The position numbers were made by a program, and so were the translations under genes. Below, one piece after another: positions 30,317 to 39,348 of a stretch of DNA of 64,000 nt. How positions within the stretch are numbered: the first letter of the stretch is position 1; each line of letters starts with the position of its first letter. Source of the DNA: Gilichinskyi gelida (GTDB lineage Bacteria > Acidobacteriota > Thermoanaerobaculia > Gp7-AA8); NCBI GenBank assembly GCA_038040385.1, contig JBBPII010000012.1:124001-188000 (forward strand), in the 5' to 3' direction. Under the pieces are notes generated by a model. The model saw only the letters and a program-made list of their open reading frames with translations, did not search any database and was not told where the DNA came from.

Positions 30317-31258
30317 ATGGCCCCTCCTGTCATCGAGGTCTCCGGCCTCAGGAAGACCTATCGCGGCGCGCTGCGGACGGCGCGCATCACGGCGCTCGAC
30401 GGCATCGACTTCACCGTCGCCGCCGGCGAGATGTTCGGCCTTCTCGGCCCGAACGGCGCCGGCAAGACCACCACCGTCAAGATCCTTCTCGACCTCACCC
30501 GCCCCACCAGCGGCGAAGCGCGCATCGGCGGCTTGCCGGCCGGCGATCCCGAGAGCCGGCGCCGCGTCGGCTACCTCCCGGAAGGGCACAAGATCCCCGG
30601 CTACCTGACCGCGCGGCAGACGCTGTCGATCTTCGGGCGGATGTCGGGGATGGACAAGAAGGACATCGACCGGCGCGGCGTCGAGCTTCTGGAGAAACTG
30701 CGCATCGGCAAATGGATCGACGTGCGGGTGAAAAAGTACTCCAAAGGCATGACCCAGCGCCTCGGACTCGCCTGCGCGCTCCTTCATTCGCCGACGGTGC
30801 TGTTGCTCGACGAACCGACTGACGGCGTCGATCCGGTGGGCCGCCGCGAGATCCGCGACCTCCTGCAAGAGGAGGCGAAGAACGGCACCGCGGTGCTCCT
30901 CAACTCGCACCTGCTGTCGGAGATCGAGCTGACCTGCGATCGCGTCGCCGTTCTCCGCAACGGGAAGGTGGCGGCGTTTGGGCGGGTGGACGAGCTGACG
31001 CGCCGCTCGGAAAAATACAAACTGGTCGCCTCGCCGATCGACGACGCTCTCCTGGCCGCCTTCCGCGAGACGGGGGCGGGCGTGGAGCGGGTCAACGGCC
31101 ACGTGGTCCTCTCGGTGGACGGCATCCAGCACCTCAACGCCCTGGTCGACAAGCTCCGCGCCGGCGGCGGCATGCTCAGCGAGCTGGCGCCGGTGCGCTC
31201 CACGCTGGAAGACGTGTTCGTCGATCTGCTCCGCGCTCCGGAGGCGCCGCCATCATGA
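30317..31258 (+). CDS. ABC transporter ATP-binding protein
   Basis: A 313-residue ABC-2 type ATPase. Walker A is GPNGAGKTTT (about 43-52), the signature is YSKGMTQRLG (near 140), Walker B is TVLLLDEPTDGVDP and the switch His is in LLNSHLLSE. The C-terminal DrrA-like extension (about 225-313) is normal for this class. It overlaps the permease gene by 4 bases, so it forms a two-component exporter, with a secreted protein gene following. Cargo is unknown. Confidence 0.92.
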   Translation: MAPPVIEVSGLRKTYRGALRTARITALDGIDFTVAAGEMFGLLGPNGAGKTTTVKILLDLTRPTSGEARIGGLPAGDPESRRRVGYLPEGHKIPGYLTARQTLSIFGRMSGMDKKDIDRRGVELLEKLRIGKWIDVRVKKYSKGMTQRLGLACALLHSPTVLLLDEPTDGVDPVGRREIRDLLQEEAKNGTAVLLNSHLLSEIELTCDRVAVLRNGKVAAFGRVDELTRRSEKYKLVASPIDDALLAAFRETGAGVERVNGHVVLSVDGIQHLNALVDKLRAGGGMLSELAPVRSTLEDVFVDLLRAPEAPPS

Positions 31259-32106
31259 AAATCCTCGTCGCCAACCTCGAAGACGTGATGCGCGAGGCGG
31301 CTGCCCGCTGGACGCTAATTGCTTACTTTTTATTGTCGTCAATATTCATCCTGATATTTGCATCGGCTATTAACCTTGATATCGTCGACGGCGCGCTCGC
31401 CGGGGCGAAGCTCTTCGGCAAGGAAGTGGAGATGAACGACACCATCTCCATCGAGAAGCTGGTCCTCGGATTCGAGTCGGGCTTCTCGGCCGTCCTCTAC
31501 TTCCTCTGTACCTTCCTGGCAGTCTTCGCCACCGCGCACCTCGTGCCGAGGATGCAGGAGAAGGGGACCATCGACCTCTATCTGTCGCGTCCCGTGCCGC
31601 GGGTGAAGCTGATCCTGTCGCGCTACGTGGCCGGACTGATCCTCGCCGGGAGCAACGTCCTTTACCTGATCGGCTCGATCTGGCTGATCGTGATGTGGAA
31701 GACGCACGTCGTCCACCCACGATTCTTCCTGGCCGCCGCGGTGATCATGTTCATCATCGCCACGCTGATGGCCTTCGCCTTCCTGGTGGGGGTGATCACG
31801 TCGTCGACCGCTGTCTCCATCATGACCACCTATGGCCTCTTCTTCTTCGGATTGATGCTGGTGGGACACGACCGCATCGCCGCTGCGGTGTCGAAGGAGT
31901 GGCAGGCGACGGTCATCAACACGCTGTACTGGATCATCCCGAAGACCGCGGAACTAGGCGGCGCCGTCGTGGCGTTCGTCTCCGGCGGACAGGCGCCGGA
32001 GCGCCTGGCGCAGCAACTCACCTGGTCGCCCTTCCTGAGCACCGCCGCGTTCGGCGTGGCCTCGCTCATCCTTGCTTCCTGGTTGTTCACTCGAAAGGAG
32101 TTCTGA
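31255..32106 (+). CDS. ABC-2 type transporter permease
   Basis: A 283-residue membrane protein with about six helices, including LIAYFLLSSIFILIFASAI, SAVLYFLCTFLAVFATAHL and LIVMWKTHVVHPRFFLAAAV. It contains the ABC-2 permease feature MQEKGTIDLYLSRPVPR after helix 2, typical of NosY/ABC2_membrane_2 permeases. It pairs with the upstream ATPase. An AT-rich patch lies at 31312-31382 and covers the first membrane helix. Confidence 0.88.
   Translation: MKILVANLEDVMREAAARWTLIAYFLLSSIFILIFASAINLDIVDGALAGAKLFGKEVEMNDTISIEKLVLGFESGFSAVLYFLCTFLAVFATAHLVPRMQEKGTIDLYLSRPVPRVKLILSRYVAGLILAGSNVLYLIGSIWLIVMWKTHVVHPRFFLAAAVIMFIIATLMAFAFLVGVITSSTAVSIMTTYGLFFFGLMLVGHDRIAAAVSKEWQATVINTLYWIIPKTAELGGAVVAFVSGGQAPERLAQQLTWSPFLSTAAFGVASLILASWLFTRKEF
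31312..31382 (+). other. AT-rich intragenic patch in the ABC permease gene
   Basis: Bases 31321-31380 are about 33% GC. Hydrophobic residues favour T-rich codons, but the use of TTA, ATA-like and ATT synonyms differs sharply from the other membrane helices of the same gene. Confidence 0.65.
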
Positions 32107-32107
32107 C

Positions 32108-33091
32108 ATGAAGAAGCTGTTCCTCTCCGTCGCCGTTCTCGTTCTGCTGATCGCCCCCGCCGCGTTGGCCAAGACCGACGCGCTGGGCCTGGTGCCCAAC
32201 GACGCCGTCTCGGTGGGCGTGGTGAAGCTCGCCGAAATGCGCACCAGCCCGCTCTCCGGCGCGCTCTTTCAGCAGACCGCGAACGTGAGCATGGACGCCG
32301 ACGCGATCCAGTTCCTCCGCGACGCCGGCCTTCAGCCGACGAAGGACGTCGACGTGGTGGTCTTCTCCACCTCGCCGCGCTCCACGCTCGGCAGCGAGGC
32401 GGAAGTCCTCATCGCCGCCGACGGCCGCTTCAACGTCGAGCGCCTCGGCGCCGCGCTGGTCACCCGCGGCGCGGTGAAGAAGTCGTCGCCGAATGGCGCG
32501 TATTACATGCTCCCTGAAACGGCGCGCCACGGTGATTCGAAGGACGGCGCCGTCGCCTTCCCCGACGGCCATCTCGCGCTGATCGGCACGGAGTCGGCGG
32601 TGCTCGAGGCGCTCGCCAGCCGCGCGTCGGGCGGGACGTCGTTCTTCTCCGCCAGCGGCCTCGGACGCGACCTCTCGCGCGTCGACGCCAAGGCGACGGC
32701 GTGGGTGCTGATCGACGTCACTCGCGCGCAGCGGATCATCGGCGCGCCGAAGATGAAGACCGACAGCGCGCCCGGCATGGCCATCAGCAGCGCGCTGAAG
32801 AGCGTGTCGACCGTCGCGCTGTGGGCCACCGACACCGGCGACGCCATCAAGCTCGGCGCGTTCGGCCTGGCCCGCGACACCGAGACCCTCGAGCTGCTCG
32901 AGGACACCCTGCGCGGCGCCCTCTCGGCGATGCGCCTCGCGGTGCAGGACAAGTCGCCCGAGCTGGTCTCGACGCTCCGCCGCTTCACCGTCTCGCGCAG
33001 CGAGGACTCGGTGACCATCAACGGCAGCGTGCCCTCGGAGACGTTCAGGACGTGGGCGGCGAAGAGGGAGAAGAAGGAAGCGAGTAAGTAG
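32108..33091 (+). CDS. secreted protein of unknown function downstream of an ABC exporter
   Basis: A 327-residue protein with a clear signal peptide (KKLFLSVAVLVLLIAPAALA, cleavage near 21). The remaining sequence has no enzymatic motif I recognise; it resembles DUF3352-like or other proteins that repeat the pattern of short strands around L-x-x-V-P-x-D-A. It starts one base after the permease stop, with AAGGAG about 9 bases upstream of the ATG, so it is the third gene of the operon and probably works with the exporter in the periplasm. The C-terminus is highly charged. Confidence 0.75.
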   Translation: MKKLFLSVAVLVLLIAPAALAKTDALGLVPNDAVSVGVVKLAEMRTSPLSGALFQQTANVSMDADAIQFLRDAGLQPTKDVDVVVFSTSPRSTLGSEAEVLIAADGRFNVERLGAALVTRGAVKKSSPNGAYYMLPETARHGDSKDGAVAFPDGHLALIGTESAVLEALASRASGGTSFFSASGLGRDLSRVDAKATAWVLIDVTRAQRIIGAPKMKTDSAPGMAISSALKSVSTVALWATDTGDAIKLGAFGLARDTETLELLEDTLRGALSAMRLAVQDKSPELVSTLRRFTVSRSEDSVTINGSVPSETFRTWAAKREKKEASK

Positions 33092-33092
33092 C

Positions 33093-33149
33093 CCCTCACC
33101 CGGCCTTCGGCCACCCTCTCCCGCTCACGCGGGAGAGGGCCCACGAGGG
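33093..33149. repeat. CCTCACCC / CTCTCCCGC hairpin repeat (family R3)
   Basis: CCCTCACCCGGCCTTCGGCC is followed by ACCCTCTCCCGCTCACGCGGG and AGAGGGCCCACGAGGGT. A CCCTCTCCCGC / GCGGGAGAGGG hairpin is at its core. A longer relative is at 59573-59692. It separates convergent genes. Confidence 0.8.
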
Positions 33150-36100
33150 TTACCTCGACGCCCTTCGCCGCGCCGGGTACTCCGGCCCCACCGTGAGCGC
33201 CGGCTGCATGAGCAGAGAGCTCGTGTTGCCGGCCGCGTCGGCAAGATCGATCTTCAGATCGACGCGCGCCGAGCTGACGTTCGCGGCTATGCCGGTCAGG
33301 TCCGCACGAAACAGGATCCCCCCGCCCACCCGCCCTTCCACTCCTACGTCCTCCGACATCTGCGTCACGGGGAGCGGCGTCCACGCCGTCGCGTCCGCAT
33401 AGCGGTATGAGACCGCCGTCGCGTCGCCGCGCACCGGCTGATACGTCTTCGCCGGCGTGTAGCTGTAATCGGCGGCGGAGAAGTACAGCGATGCCGTCGC
33501 GTTCGGGGCGAGGTTGCGGATCGCGCCGCCGGCCTGATCGACGACGAAGAGCGTGGTCACCGTCGGAGGGATGTAGTCGGCTCGGGACGAGTCGACGTGC
33601 ATGATCAGCTTCGTTTGCAGGGTCAGGTCCGGGAACTGCTTCGCATCGTTGACCGCCTCGATTGTGTAGCGCCCCTTCACGGAGAGCTCGAGCGGCGTCG
33701 GATTGCGCAGCGCGGTATTCATGAGTTTCCCGTCGGCCCCGAAGGTGTAGGTGACGGTCTGGGGACGCTCGCTCGCCCGCGTTTCGCCGAGCGGCCCGAA
33801 GAGATCGATGGACACGGACGGCCGCAGAAACACGGTCACATTGCTGAACGTCGCCGTCGCGAACCGCGGCCCGCTGCCGAAGATGAACCGGTCGCCCGCG
33901 TACAGCCACGGCATCGCCGAAGCGCTGGTGGTGATCTCCCCGTCGGCCACGTGCAGCCGCGGCGTCTGATAGTGCGTGCTGCCGTCGCCGCTGGCGATGA
34001 ACACGATGCCGGCGGAGTAATTCGGATCGGCGTCCGGCGTGAGGAAGACCCGTCCGTTCCACACCGTATCGCTCATCGGCCGGGTAATCGACATCCCCGG
34101 CGCGGTCTCGCCCGCACGTGCGGTGGGGAAGATCTGCACCACGAGCTTCGCGTCGAGCCGCGATGCCGGCGGGATGAGCAGTTGCACGCCGGCACTCTTC
34201 ATGTTGCCGGCGATGAGGTTGACGCTTTCGGTGATCCCCTTCATCGCCGGATGCTGCAGCGCGTACAACGCGTTACCGCGGAAATCGACGTACGTCTCGT
34301 TGATCAGAAGCGTGTTTTGGTCGCCGATGTCGTTGACTCGCAGCTCGTGCAGCGGCAGCGGCGGAATGGTGAGCGAGCGCAGCGTCGACGGCGGCCAGAC
34401 CAGGCGGCCGCTGAGCGCGTACGTCTGATCGCCGGCGTTCTGCAGTGGCTTGCCATCGGGCGTCGCCGTCAGGCCGCGAATGGTGTTCGACGCATCGGCC
34501 TCGGTGGTGGCAATCACCACGTCGCCCTCGAGCCGTCTGCCTTCGAGGTAGATCAGGCTGGCGCGCGTCAACGAGCCCGTCTCGCTCAACGTCGATCCGA
34601 AGACGGCGATGTCGTAGTTGCCTGGCCCGGCGAGCAGCGCCTCCGAGGCGTTCGAGTCGAGATAGGCGGACTCGTAGATCGTGGTGCGGAGACCGTCGAG
34701 CCACACCACCGTGACGAACTCCTTCTCCCAGGTCACCGTGGCGCGGACGGCCTTCACGAACGTCCACGGCACGTGCATGGTTCCGCCGGGATTGATCAAC
34801 GAGATCACGCCGCCGCTGGAAAGCGACTTGGGATTGACCGGCGTATTCGAGTTGTCGATCTCGATGGAGAGCGTCACGTCGGCGGAGGCGCCGGGCGTGA
34901 GGGCCAGCGTCGAGGGCGTGACCTGCGCAACGATTCCCTGTCCGTCCGAGGTGCGCACCGTGTAGGTGAGGCTCTGCTCGCTGCGATTGGTAACTCGGAA
35001 CGTGCGCGACTGCGTCCAGGAAGCGTTCTGCAGCGGATCGAGGCCGAAATCGATCGATGGCTTGTCGATGGTCAGCGGTCCTGTCGCCGCGCTGTAGACG
35101 TCCAGCCGGCCCGAGCCGGTACCCATGGTTTCCTGATCGGTGAATCCGGCGTTGATCATGATGGCCATCTTGATCTGCGCCGGCGTCCAATCCGGGTGCA
35201 GCGCCTTGAGCAGCGCGCAGGCGCCGGCCACGTGCGGGGCGGCCATCGACGTTCCGCTCGCTGGGCCGTAGCGATTGCCGGGCAGCGATGAATTGATGCC
35301 GACGCCGGGCGCGCCGATCTCCGGCTTCATGGTGAGGTCCTTCGGCGTGGGACCGCGCGAGGAGAACCCCGCGACGACGTTATTGCCGTCGACAGCGCCG
35401 ACGGTGATGGCCTGGCGGGAGGTGCCCGGGCTGGAGACGGCGTGGTACCGCCCGGAGTTGCCGGAGGCAACGCAGACGACGATGCCGGCCTGCGAGGCGT
35501 TGTCGAGAGCGCGCGAGCCGGGATCGTCCGGATTGCCGCTGCCGCCGAGGCTGAGGTTGATCACGTCGACGCGGTCGCTCAGATCGCCGTCTCCGTTGGG
35601 GTCGACGGCACGCTCGATCGCGGCGATGACGTTGGACTCGCTGCCGCTACCGCCCGCGCCGAGGACTTTGAAGGCCATCAACGACGCCTCGGGGGCAACG
35701 CCGGTGATCGTCCCTGAGTCGCCGGCGATGATGCCGGAGACGTGCGTGCCGTGGCCGTTGTCGTCGAACGGGTCGCCGTCCCGGTTGTAGAAGTCGTAGC
35801 CGCCGAGGATCTTGAAGCCGGGCCCGATGCCCTTGCCGAGCGCCTCGTGGTTGTAGTCGACGCCGGTGTCGATGACGGCGACGACGACGCCTTTGCCGCG
35901 CGTGCCGAGCGTGGTCCAGACCTTGTCCGCGCCGATCTGCCCGGTGGCGGCGCCGGCCATGGCGCGCATCTCGCGATCCTCATGCACCCGCTTCACGTAC
36001 GGCAGCCGGGCGATGGCCGCGACCGCGGAGCGCGGCACGCGGATCGCCGCGCCGTGGAACACGCGCGAGTACTCCCACTGCACCTCGGCGGCGATCGCCG

Positions 36101-36344
36101 TTTTGGCCAGATCCGTCCGGAAGCGCGTGAACGTGGCGCGGTAATCGGGAAGTGCTGCTTTGGCGGCGACGGCCAGCGGCGCGTCGCGGAACTCCACGAT
36201 GACGCTGTCGGTCACCGGCGCGGTAATCGGGATCAGCTCCTCGCTTCCGTCCGCCTTCTCGATGCGGATATGGGTGTCGAAGGTGGCCTGCGCGAATGCG
36301 GAGAGGGACACCAATGCAACAGCAGCGGCGAAGAGGCGTTTCAT
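33150..36344 (-). CDS. large secreted subtilisin-like serine protease (S8)
   Basis: A 1064-residue protein. The signal peptide is KRLFAAAVALVSLSAFAQA. An inhibitor-like prodomain (about 30-140) precedes the peptidase S8 domain with all catalytic blocks: Asp in VAVIDTGVDYNH, His in NGHGTHVSGI, oxyanion Asn in CVASGNSG, and Ser in SGTSMAAPHVAGA. The C-terminal 550 residues are beta-rich, with a fibronectin-like or Ig-like unit first (SIDFGLDPL onward). A good Shine-Dalgarno (AAGGAG) sits 10 bases before the ATG at 36344. It is probably secreted for protein degradation. Length is at the upper end for the family. Confidence 0.93.
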   Translation of the reverse strand: MKRLFAAAVALVSLSAFAQATFDTHIRIEKADGSEELIPITAPVTDSVIVEFRDAPLAVAAKAALPDYRATFTRFRTDLAKTAIAAEVQWEYSRVFHGAAIRVPRSAVAAIARLPYVKRVHEDREMRAMAGAATGQIGADKVWTTLGTRGKGVVVAVIDTGVDYNHEALGKGIGPGFKILGGYDFYNRDGDPFDDNGHGTHVSGIIAGDSGTITGVAPEASLMAFKVLGAGGSGSESNVIAAIERAVDPNGDGDLSDRVDVINLSLGGSGNPDDPGSRALDNASQAGIVVCVASGNSGRYHAVSSPGTSRQAITVGAVDGNNVVAGFSSRGPTPKDLTMKPEIGAPGVGINSSLPGNRYGPASGTSMAAPHVAGACALLKALHPDWTPAQIKMAIMINAGFTDQETMGTGSGRLDVYSAATGPLTIDKPSIDFGLDPLQNASWTQSRTFRVTNRSEQSLTYTVRTSDGQGIVAQVTPSTLALTPGASADVTLSIEIDNSNTPVNPKSLSSGGVISLINPGGTMHVPWTFVKAVRATVTWEKEFVTVVWLDGLRTTIYESAYLDSNASEALLAGPGNYDIAVFGSTLSETGSLTRASLIYLEGRRLEGDVVIATTEADASNTIRGLTATPDGKPLQNAGDQTYALSGRLVWPPSTLRSLTIPPLPLHELRVNDIGDQNTLLINETYVDFRGNALYALQHPAMKGITESVNLIAGNMKSAGVQLLIPPASRLDAKLVVQIFPTARAGETAPGMSITRPMSDTVWNGRVFLTPDADPNYSAGIVFIASGDGSTHYQTPRLHVADGEITTSASAMPWLYAGDRFIFGSGPRFATATFSNVTVFLRPSVSIDLFGPLGETRASERPQTVTYTFGADGKLMNTALRNPTPLELSVKGRYTIEAVNDAKQFPDLTLQTKLIMHVDSSRADYIPPTVTTLFVVDQAGGAIRNLAPNATASLYFSAADYSYTPAKTYQPVRGDATAVSYRYADATAWTPLPVTQMSEDVGVEGRVGGGILFRADLTGIAANVSSARVDLKIDLADAAGNTSSLLMQPALTVGPEYPARRRASR

Positions 36345-36360
36345 GAGGGAGCTCCTTGTG

Positions 36361-37068
36361 TCAGACGAAGCGGCGCAGGTGCTCGCGCCACCACGGCCAG
36401 TCGTGACCGAATACGCCGCCCCAGAATTCCGAGTGGTTCGGAATCCCCTTGGCCCATAGGAGCTGCGAGAAGTCCCGATTCTTCTGCACAATCGTGTCGT
36501 ACTCGCCGGTGGCGATGATCCAATCGACGCGCGCCAGCTTGGCCGTCCACTCACCGTCCATGTTCGGGATGTTCGCCGTGGGGCAGTGGAAGTAGCACGT
36601 CTGATCCCAATAGCCGTCGAGCATGGAGTGGATGTCGTACACGCCGGAGAAGCAGATGGCGCGGCTGACGACGTCGGGGTAGCGCGAGGCGAAATCGGCG
36701 GCGTGGTACGCGCCGAAGCTGGCGCCGTAGACCGTGAGGTCGCCCCGCTGCGCGCGATTGAAGATGTACGGCACCATCTCCTGGCGGAGGTAGGCGTCGA
36801 ATTGAGCATGCCGCGCCGCGCGCACCGGCGGGGGGATCGACTTGTTGTACCAGCTCTCGTGGTCGATGGAATCGACGCAGATGAGCTGGATCTCGCCGTT
36901 GTCGACCTTGTCGGCGACCGAGTCGGTGAGGTGGAAGTCCTCGTTCTCGAAGTAGCGGCCGCCGGAGGTGGGGAAGAGGATCACCGGACGGCCGAACTTG
37001 CCGAACCAGAGGAACTCCATGGTCCGGCCGAGGGATGGAGAGTGCCAGGCGCCGTATTCGCGAAACAT
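36361..37068 (-). CDS. putative esterase, alpha/beta hydrolase fold
   Basis: A 235-residue alpha/beta hydrolase of the putative-esterase (COG4947-like) type. The nucleophile elbow is VYGASFGAYHAADFA (Ser about 116), and a late His in VFGHDWPWWREHLRRF could complete the triad. There is no signal peptide. It is divergent from the ATP-grasp gene at 37205. In amidoligase gene neighbourhoods, hydrolases of this fold are common partners, perhaps removing or releasing an ester-linked product. Its membership of that cluster is inferred from position only, since the subtilase gene lies on the same strand downstream. Confidence 0.8.
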   Translation of the reverse strand: MFREYGAWHSPSLGRTMEFLWFGKFGRPVILFPTSGGRYFENEDFHLTDSVADKVDNGEIQLICVDSIDHESWYNKSIPPPVRAARHAQFDAYLRQEMVPYIFNRAQRGDLTVYGASFGAYHAADFASRYPDVVSRAICFSGVYDIHSMLDGYWDQTCYFHCPTANIPNMDGEWTAKLARVDWIIATGEYDTIVQKNRDFSQLLWAKGIPNHSEFWGGVFGHDWPWWREHLRRFV

Positions 37069-37071
37069 GGT

Positions 37072-37149
37072 CGTTGTTGGTTGTTCGCCGTTGATCGCTG
37101 ACCGTTGGCCGTAACCCTTCAGTCAACGGCCAACAGCCAACGGCGAACC
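37072..37149. repeat. GTTGGC inverted repeat (family R4)
   Basis: TTGTTCGCCGTTGATCG and ACCGTTGGCC on the left, GTCAACGGCCAACAGCCAAC and GGCGAACC on the right. It shares long segments with the copy inside the EgtB-like gene at 28746-28820, here between divergent genes. Confidence 0.8.
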
Positions 37150-37204
37150 CGTTTTTGCACGGGCGAGAGATTCTATTACGATGCGCGCTCTGCTGGAGGG
37201 CCAC

Positions 37205-38146
37205 ATGCGCAAGAAACGAATCGGCTTACTGTTCGGGATGGAAGACACCTTCCCGTGGGCGGTGATCAACGCCATCAACACGCTTGGCGGCGACCGCGTG
37301 CTGGCCATGCCGGTGGAAATCTCGTACGTCAAGGACGACGGCGTCTTCGGCTACGACCTCATCCTCGACCGCATCAGCCACGAGATCCCGTTCTACCGCA
37401 CCTATCTGAAGTGCGCCGCCGCCTCTGGCGTTCGAGTGGTGAACAACCCGATCTGGTGGTCGGCCGACGACAAGTTCTTCGACAACCTGGTGGCCAAGTC
37501 GGTCGACGTCGCCGTGCCGCGCACCGTTCTTCTCCCCCACAAGCAGTACCCGCCGAACACCGAGGCGAAGTCGTTCCGCAACATGCAATGGGTGAACTGG
37601 GAGGAGGTCTTCGACTACCTGAAGTTCCCCATCTTCATGAAGCCAGCGTACGGCGGCGGGTGGAAGGACGTGTACAAGTGCGACAACCCGCAGGAGTTCT
37701 TTGCCGCGTACGACCAGACCCGAGACCTGGTGATGATGGCCCAGGAGGCGATCGAGTTCGACTCGTACTTCCGCTGCTACGTCCTCGGCCGCAAACGCGT
37801 GCACATCATGGAGTACGACCCCAGGCAGCCGCACCACCTGCGCTACGTGCAGGATCCGGCACCCCTCAGTGAGCAGTTCGATGCACGCCTGCGACGCGAC
37901 GCGATCGCCCTCTGCGAGGCCCTCGGCTACGACATGAACACCGTCGAACTGGCGGTGCGCGACGGCATCCCCTACGCCATCGACTTCATGAACTGCGCCC
38001 CCGACGCCGACCGCGCCTCCGTCGGCGACGCGAATTTCGAGTGGGTGGTGACGAATATGGCCGAGGTGCTGATTGAGATGGTGGAGGGGGAAAGTCAGTT
38101 CGAACTGACGGGGACGTGGCCGAAGACGATGAAGGTTGCGAGGTAG
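37205..38146 (+). CDS. ATP-grasp family ligase
   Basis: A 313-residue ATP-grasp protein. An N-terminal Rossmann-like domain starts KKRIGLLFGMEDTFPW. The ATP-grasp core has FPIFMKPAYGGGWKDVYK (the K-P-x-x-G-G-G loop, near 145), MMAQEAIEFDSYFRCYVLG, and Mg-site residues in the YAIDFMNCAPD strand. It would form an amide or ester bond from a carboxylate by an acyl-phosphate. GGAGGG seven bases upstream supports ATG 37205 over 37181. The last residues and stop (KVAR) come from an R2 repeat. It is the first of four ligase/amidotransferase genes in a row. Confidence 0.85.
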   Translation: MRKKRIGLLFGMEDTFPWAVINAINTLGGDRVLAMPVEISYVKDDGVFGYDLILDRISHEIPFYRTYLKCAAASGVRVVNNPIWWSADDKFFDNLVAKSVDVAVPRTVLLPHKQYPPNTEAKSFRNMQWVNWEEVFDYLKFPIFMKPAYGGGWKDVYKCDNPQEFFAAYDQTRDLVMMAQEAIEFDSYFRCYVLGRKRVHIMEYDPRQPHHLRYVQDPAPLSEQFDARLRRDAIALCEALGYDMNTVELAVRDGIPYAIDFMNCAPDADRASVGDANFEWVVTNMAEVLIEMVEGESQFELTGTWPKTMKVAR

Positions 38147-38213
38147 CGAGGTCTCGCGGTCTCGGGGGCCCACCCACCCCGCAACCTCGCAACCACGAAA
38201 CCGCGCAACCCCG
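38132..38213. repeat. GAGACC/GCAACC repeat (family R2) overlapping the ATP-grasp stop
   Basis: AGGTTGCGAGGTAGCGAGG and TCTCGCGGTCTCGGGGG on the left, GCAACCTCGCAACCACG and GCGCAACCC on the right. The GGTTGCGAGGTAG part encodes the last residues and stop of the preceding gene. Confidence 0.75.
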
Positions 38214-38215
38214 TC

Positions 38216-38221
38216 TACAAT
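38216..38221 (+). promoter_or_regulatory. TACAAT, candidate -10 element for the GCS2 gene
   Basis: TACAAT ends seven bases before the ATG at 38229. A transcript starting from it would have almost no leader. There is no convincing -35 within the upstream repeat. Confidence 0.45.
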
Positions 38222-38228
38222 CCCACGC

Positions 38229-39341
38229 ATGCACCCCTCCTTCACACTCGGCATCGAAGAAGAGTTTCAGGTCATCGATCCGGAGACGCGCGAGCTGCGC
38301 TCGCACATCCAGGAGATGTTCGCCGAGGGAGAGAAGATCCTCAAAGAGGAGATCAAGCGGGAGATGCACGACCCGGTGATCGAGGTCGGCACGCCCATCT
38401 GCCGCAACGTCGAGGAGGCGCGGCGCGAGGTGACGCGGCTGCGGCGGGAGATCGTCAACCTCACCCGCGCGAACGGCCTGCGCATCGCCGCGGCGGGGAC
38501 GCATCCCATCTCGCACTGGTCGGACATCCCCATCACCGCGGCGGCGCGGTACGATCGGATCGTCTTCGACCTCCAGGTGGTCGCCCGCGCCAACCTGATC
38601 TTCGGACTGCACGTCCACGTCGCTGTGGAAGACCATGAGACGCGCATCCAGGTCATGAACGCGGCGCGCTACTTCCTGCCGCACGTCTTCGCCCTATCGG
38701 TCAACTCGCCGTTCTGGTGCGGACGGAACACCGGTTGGAAGAGCTACCGCGCCAAGGTCTTCGATCGCTTCCCCCGCACCGGGATTCCCGACTACTTCCG
38801 TGGCGCGGGCGAGTACGACGAGTACGTCCGCACTCTGGTGGACACCAACTGCATCGACAACGCGAAGAAGATCTGGTGGGACGTCCGGCCGCATCCCTTC
38901 TTCCCCACCCTCGAGTACCGCATCTGCGACGTCCCGATGCGCATCGACGAGACCATCTGCTTCGCCGCCCTGTTCCAGGCCATCACCGTCAAGCTGTACC
39001 GGCTCTACTCGCAGAACATGGGATGGCGGCTCTACAGGCGGTCGCTGCTGGGGGAGAACAAGCAGCGCGCGGCGCGCTTCGGCGTGGATGGGAAGCTCAT
39101 CGATTTCGGCAAGCGGAAGGAAGTGGAATTCAGCGAGCTCCTCGACGAACTGCTGGAGTTCGTGGACGACGTCGTCGACGAGCTCGGCTCGCGCAACGAC
39201 GTCTACTACGCGCGGGAGATCCTGCGGCGCCGCACCGGCGCCGACCGCCAGCTCGCCGCCTACGAGAAACGCCACGATCTGCGCGACGTGGTCGACACCA
39301 TCATCGAGGAGACCGAGCACGGCATCGTGCTCGCATCGTGA
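38229..39341 (+). CDS. glutamate-cysteine ligase family (GCS2) carboxylate-amine ligase
   Basis: A 370-residue member of GCS2 (YbdK-like). It starts FTLGIEEEFQVIDP, the family's metal-binding entry, and has HDPVIEVGTP, FGLHVHVAVED and RPHPFFPTLEYRICDVP, the paired His/Glu strands of the glutamine-synthetase fold. These enzymes ligate an amino acid carboxylate to an amine by an acyl-phosphate. YbdK has weak gamma-glutamylcysteine activity, but the natural substrates are mostly unknown. Seven bases separate it from the amidotransferase gene. The operon of GCS2, GATase and ATP-grasp resembles amidoligase clusters for small peptide-like metabolites. Confidence 0.9.
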   Translation: MHPSFTLGIEEEFQVIDPETRELRSHIQEMFAEGEKILKEEIKREMHDPVIEVGTPICRNVEEARREVTRLRREIVNLTRANGLRIAAAGTHPISHWSDIPITAAARYDRIVFDLQVVARANLIFGLHVHVAVEDHETRIQVMNAARYFLPHVFALSVNSPFWCGRNTGWKSYRAKVFDRFPRTGIPDYFRGAGEYDEYVRTLVDTNCIDNAKKIWWDVRPHPFFPTLEYRICDVPMRIDETICFAALFQAITVKLYRLYSQNMGWRLYRRSLLGENKQRAARFGVDGKLIDFGKRKEVEFSELLDELLEFVDDVVDELGSRNDVYYAREILRRRTGADRQLAAYEKRHDLRDVVDTIIEETEHGIVLAS

Positions 39342-39348
39342 ACACCGA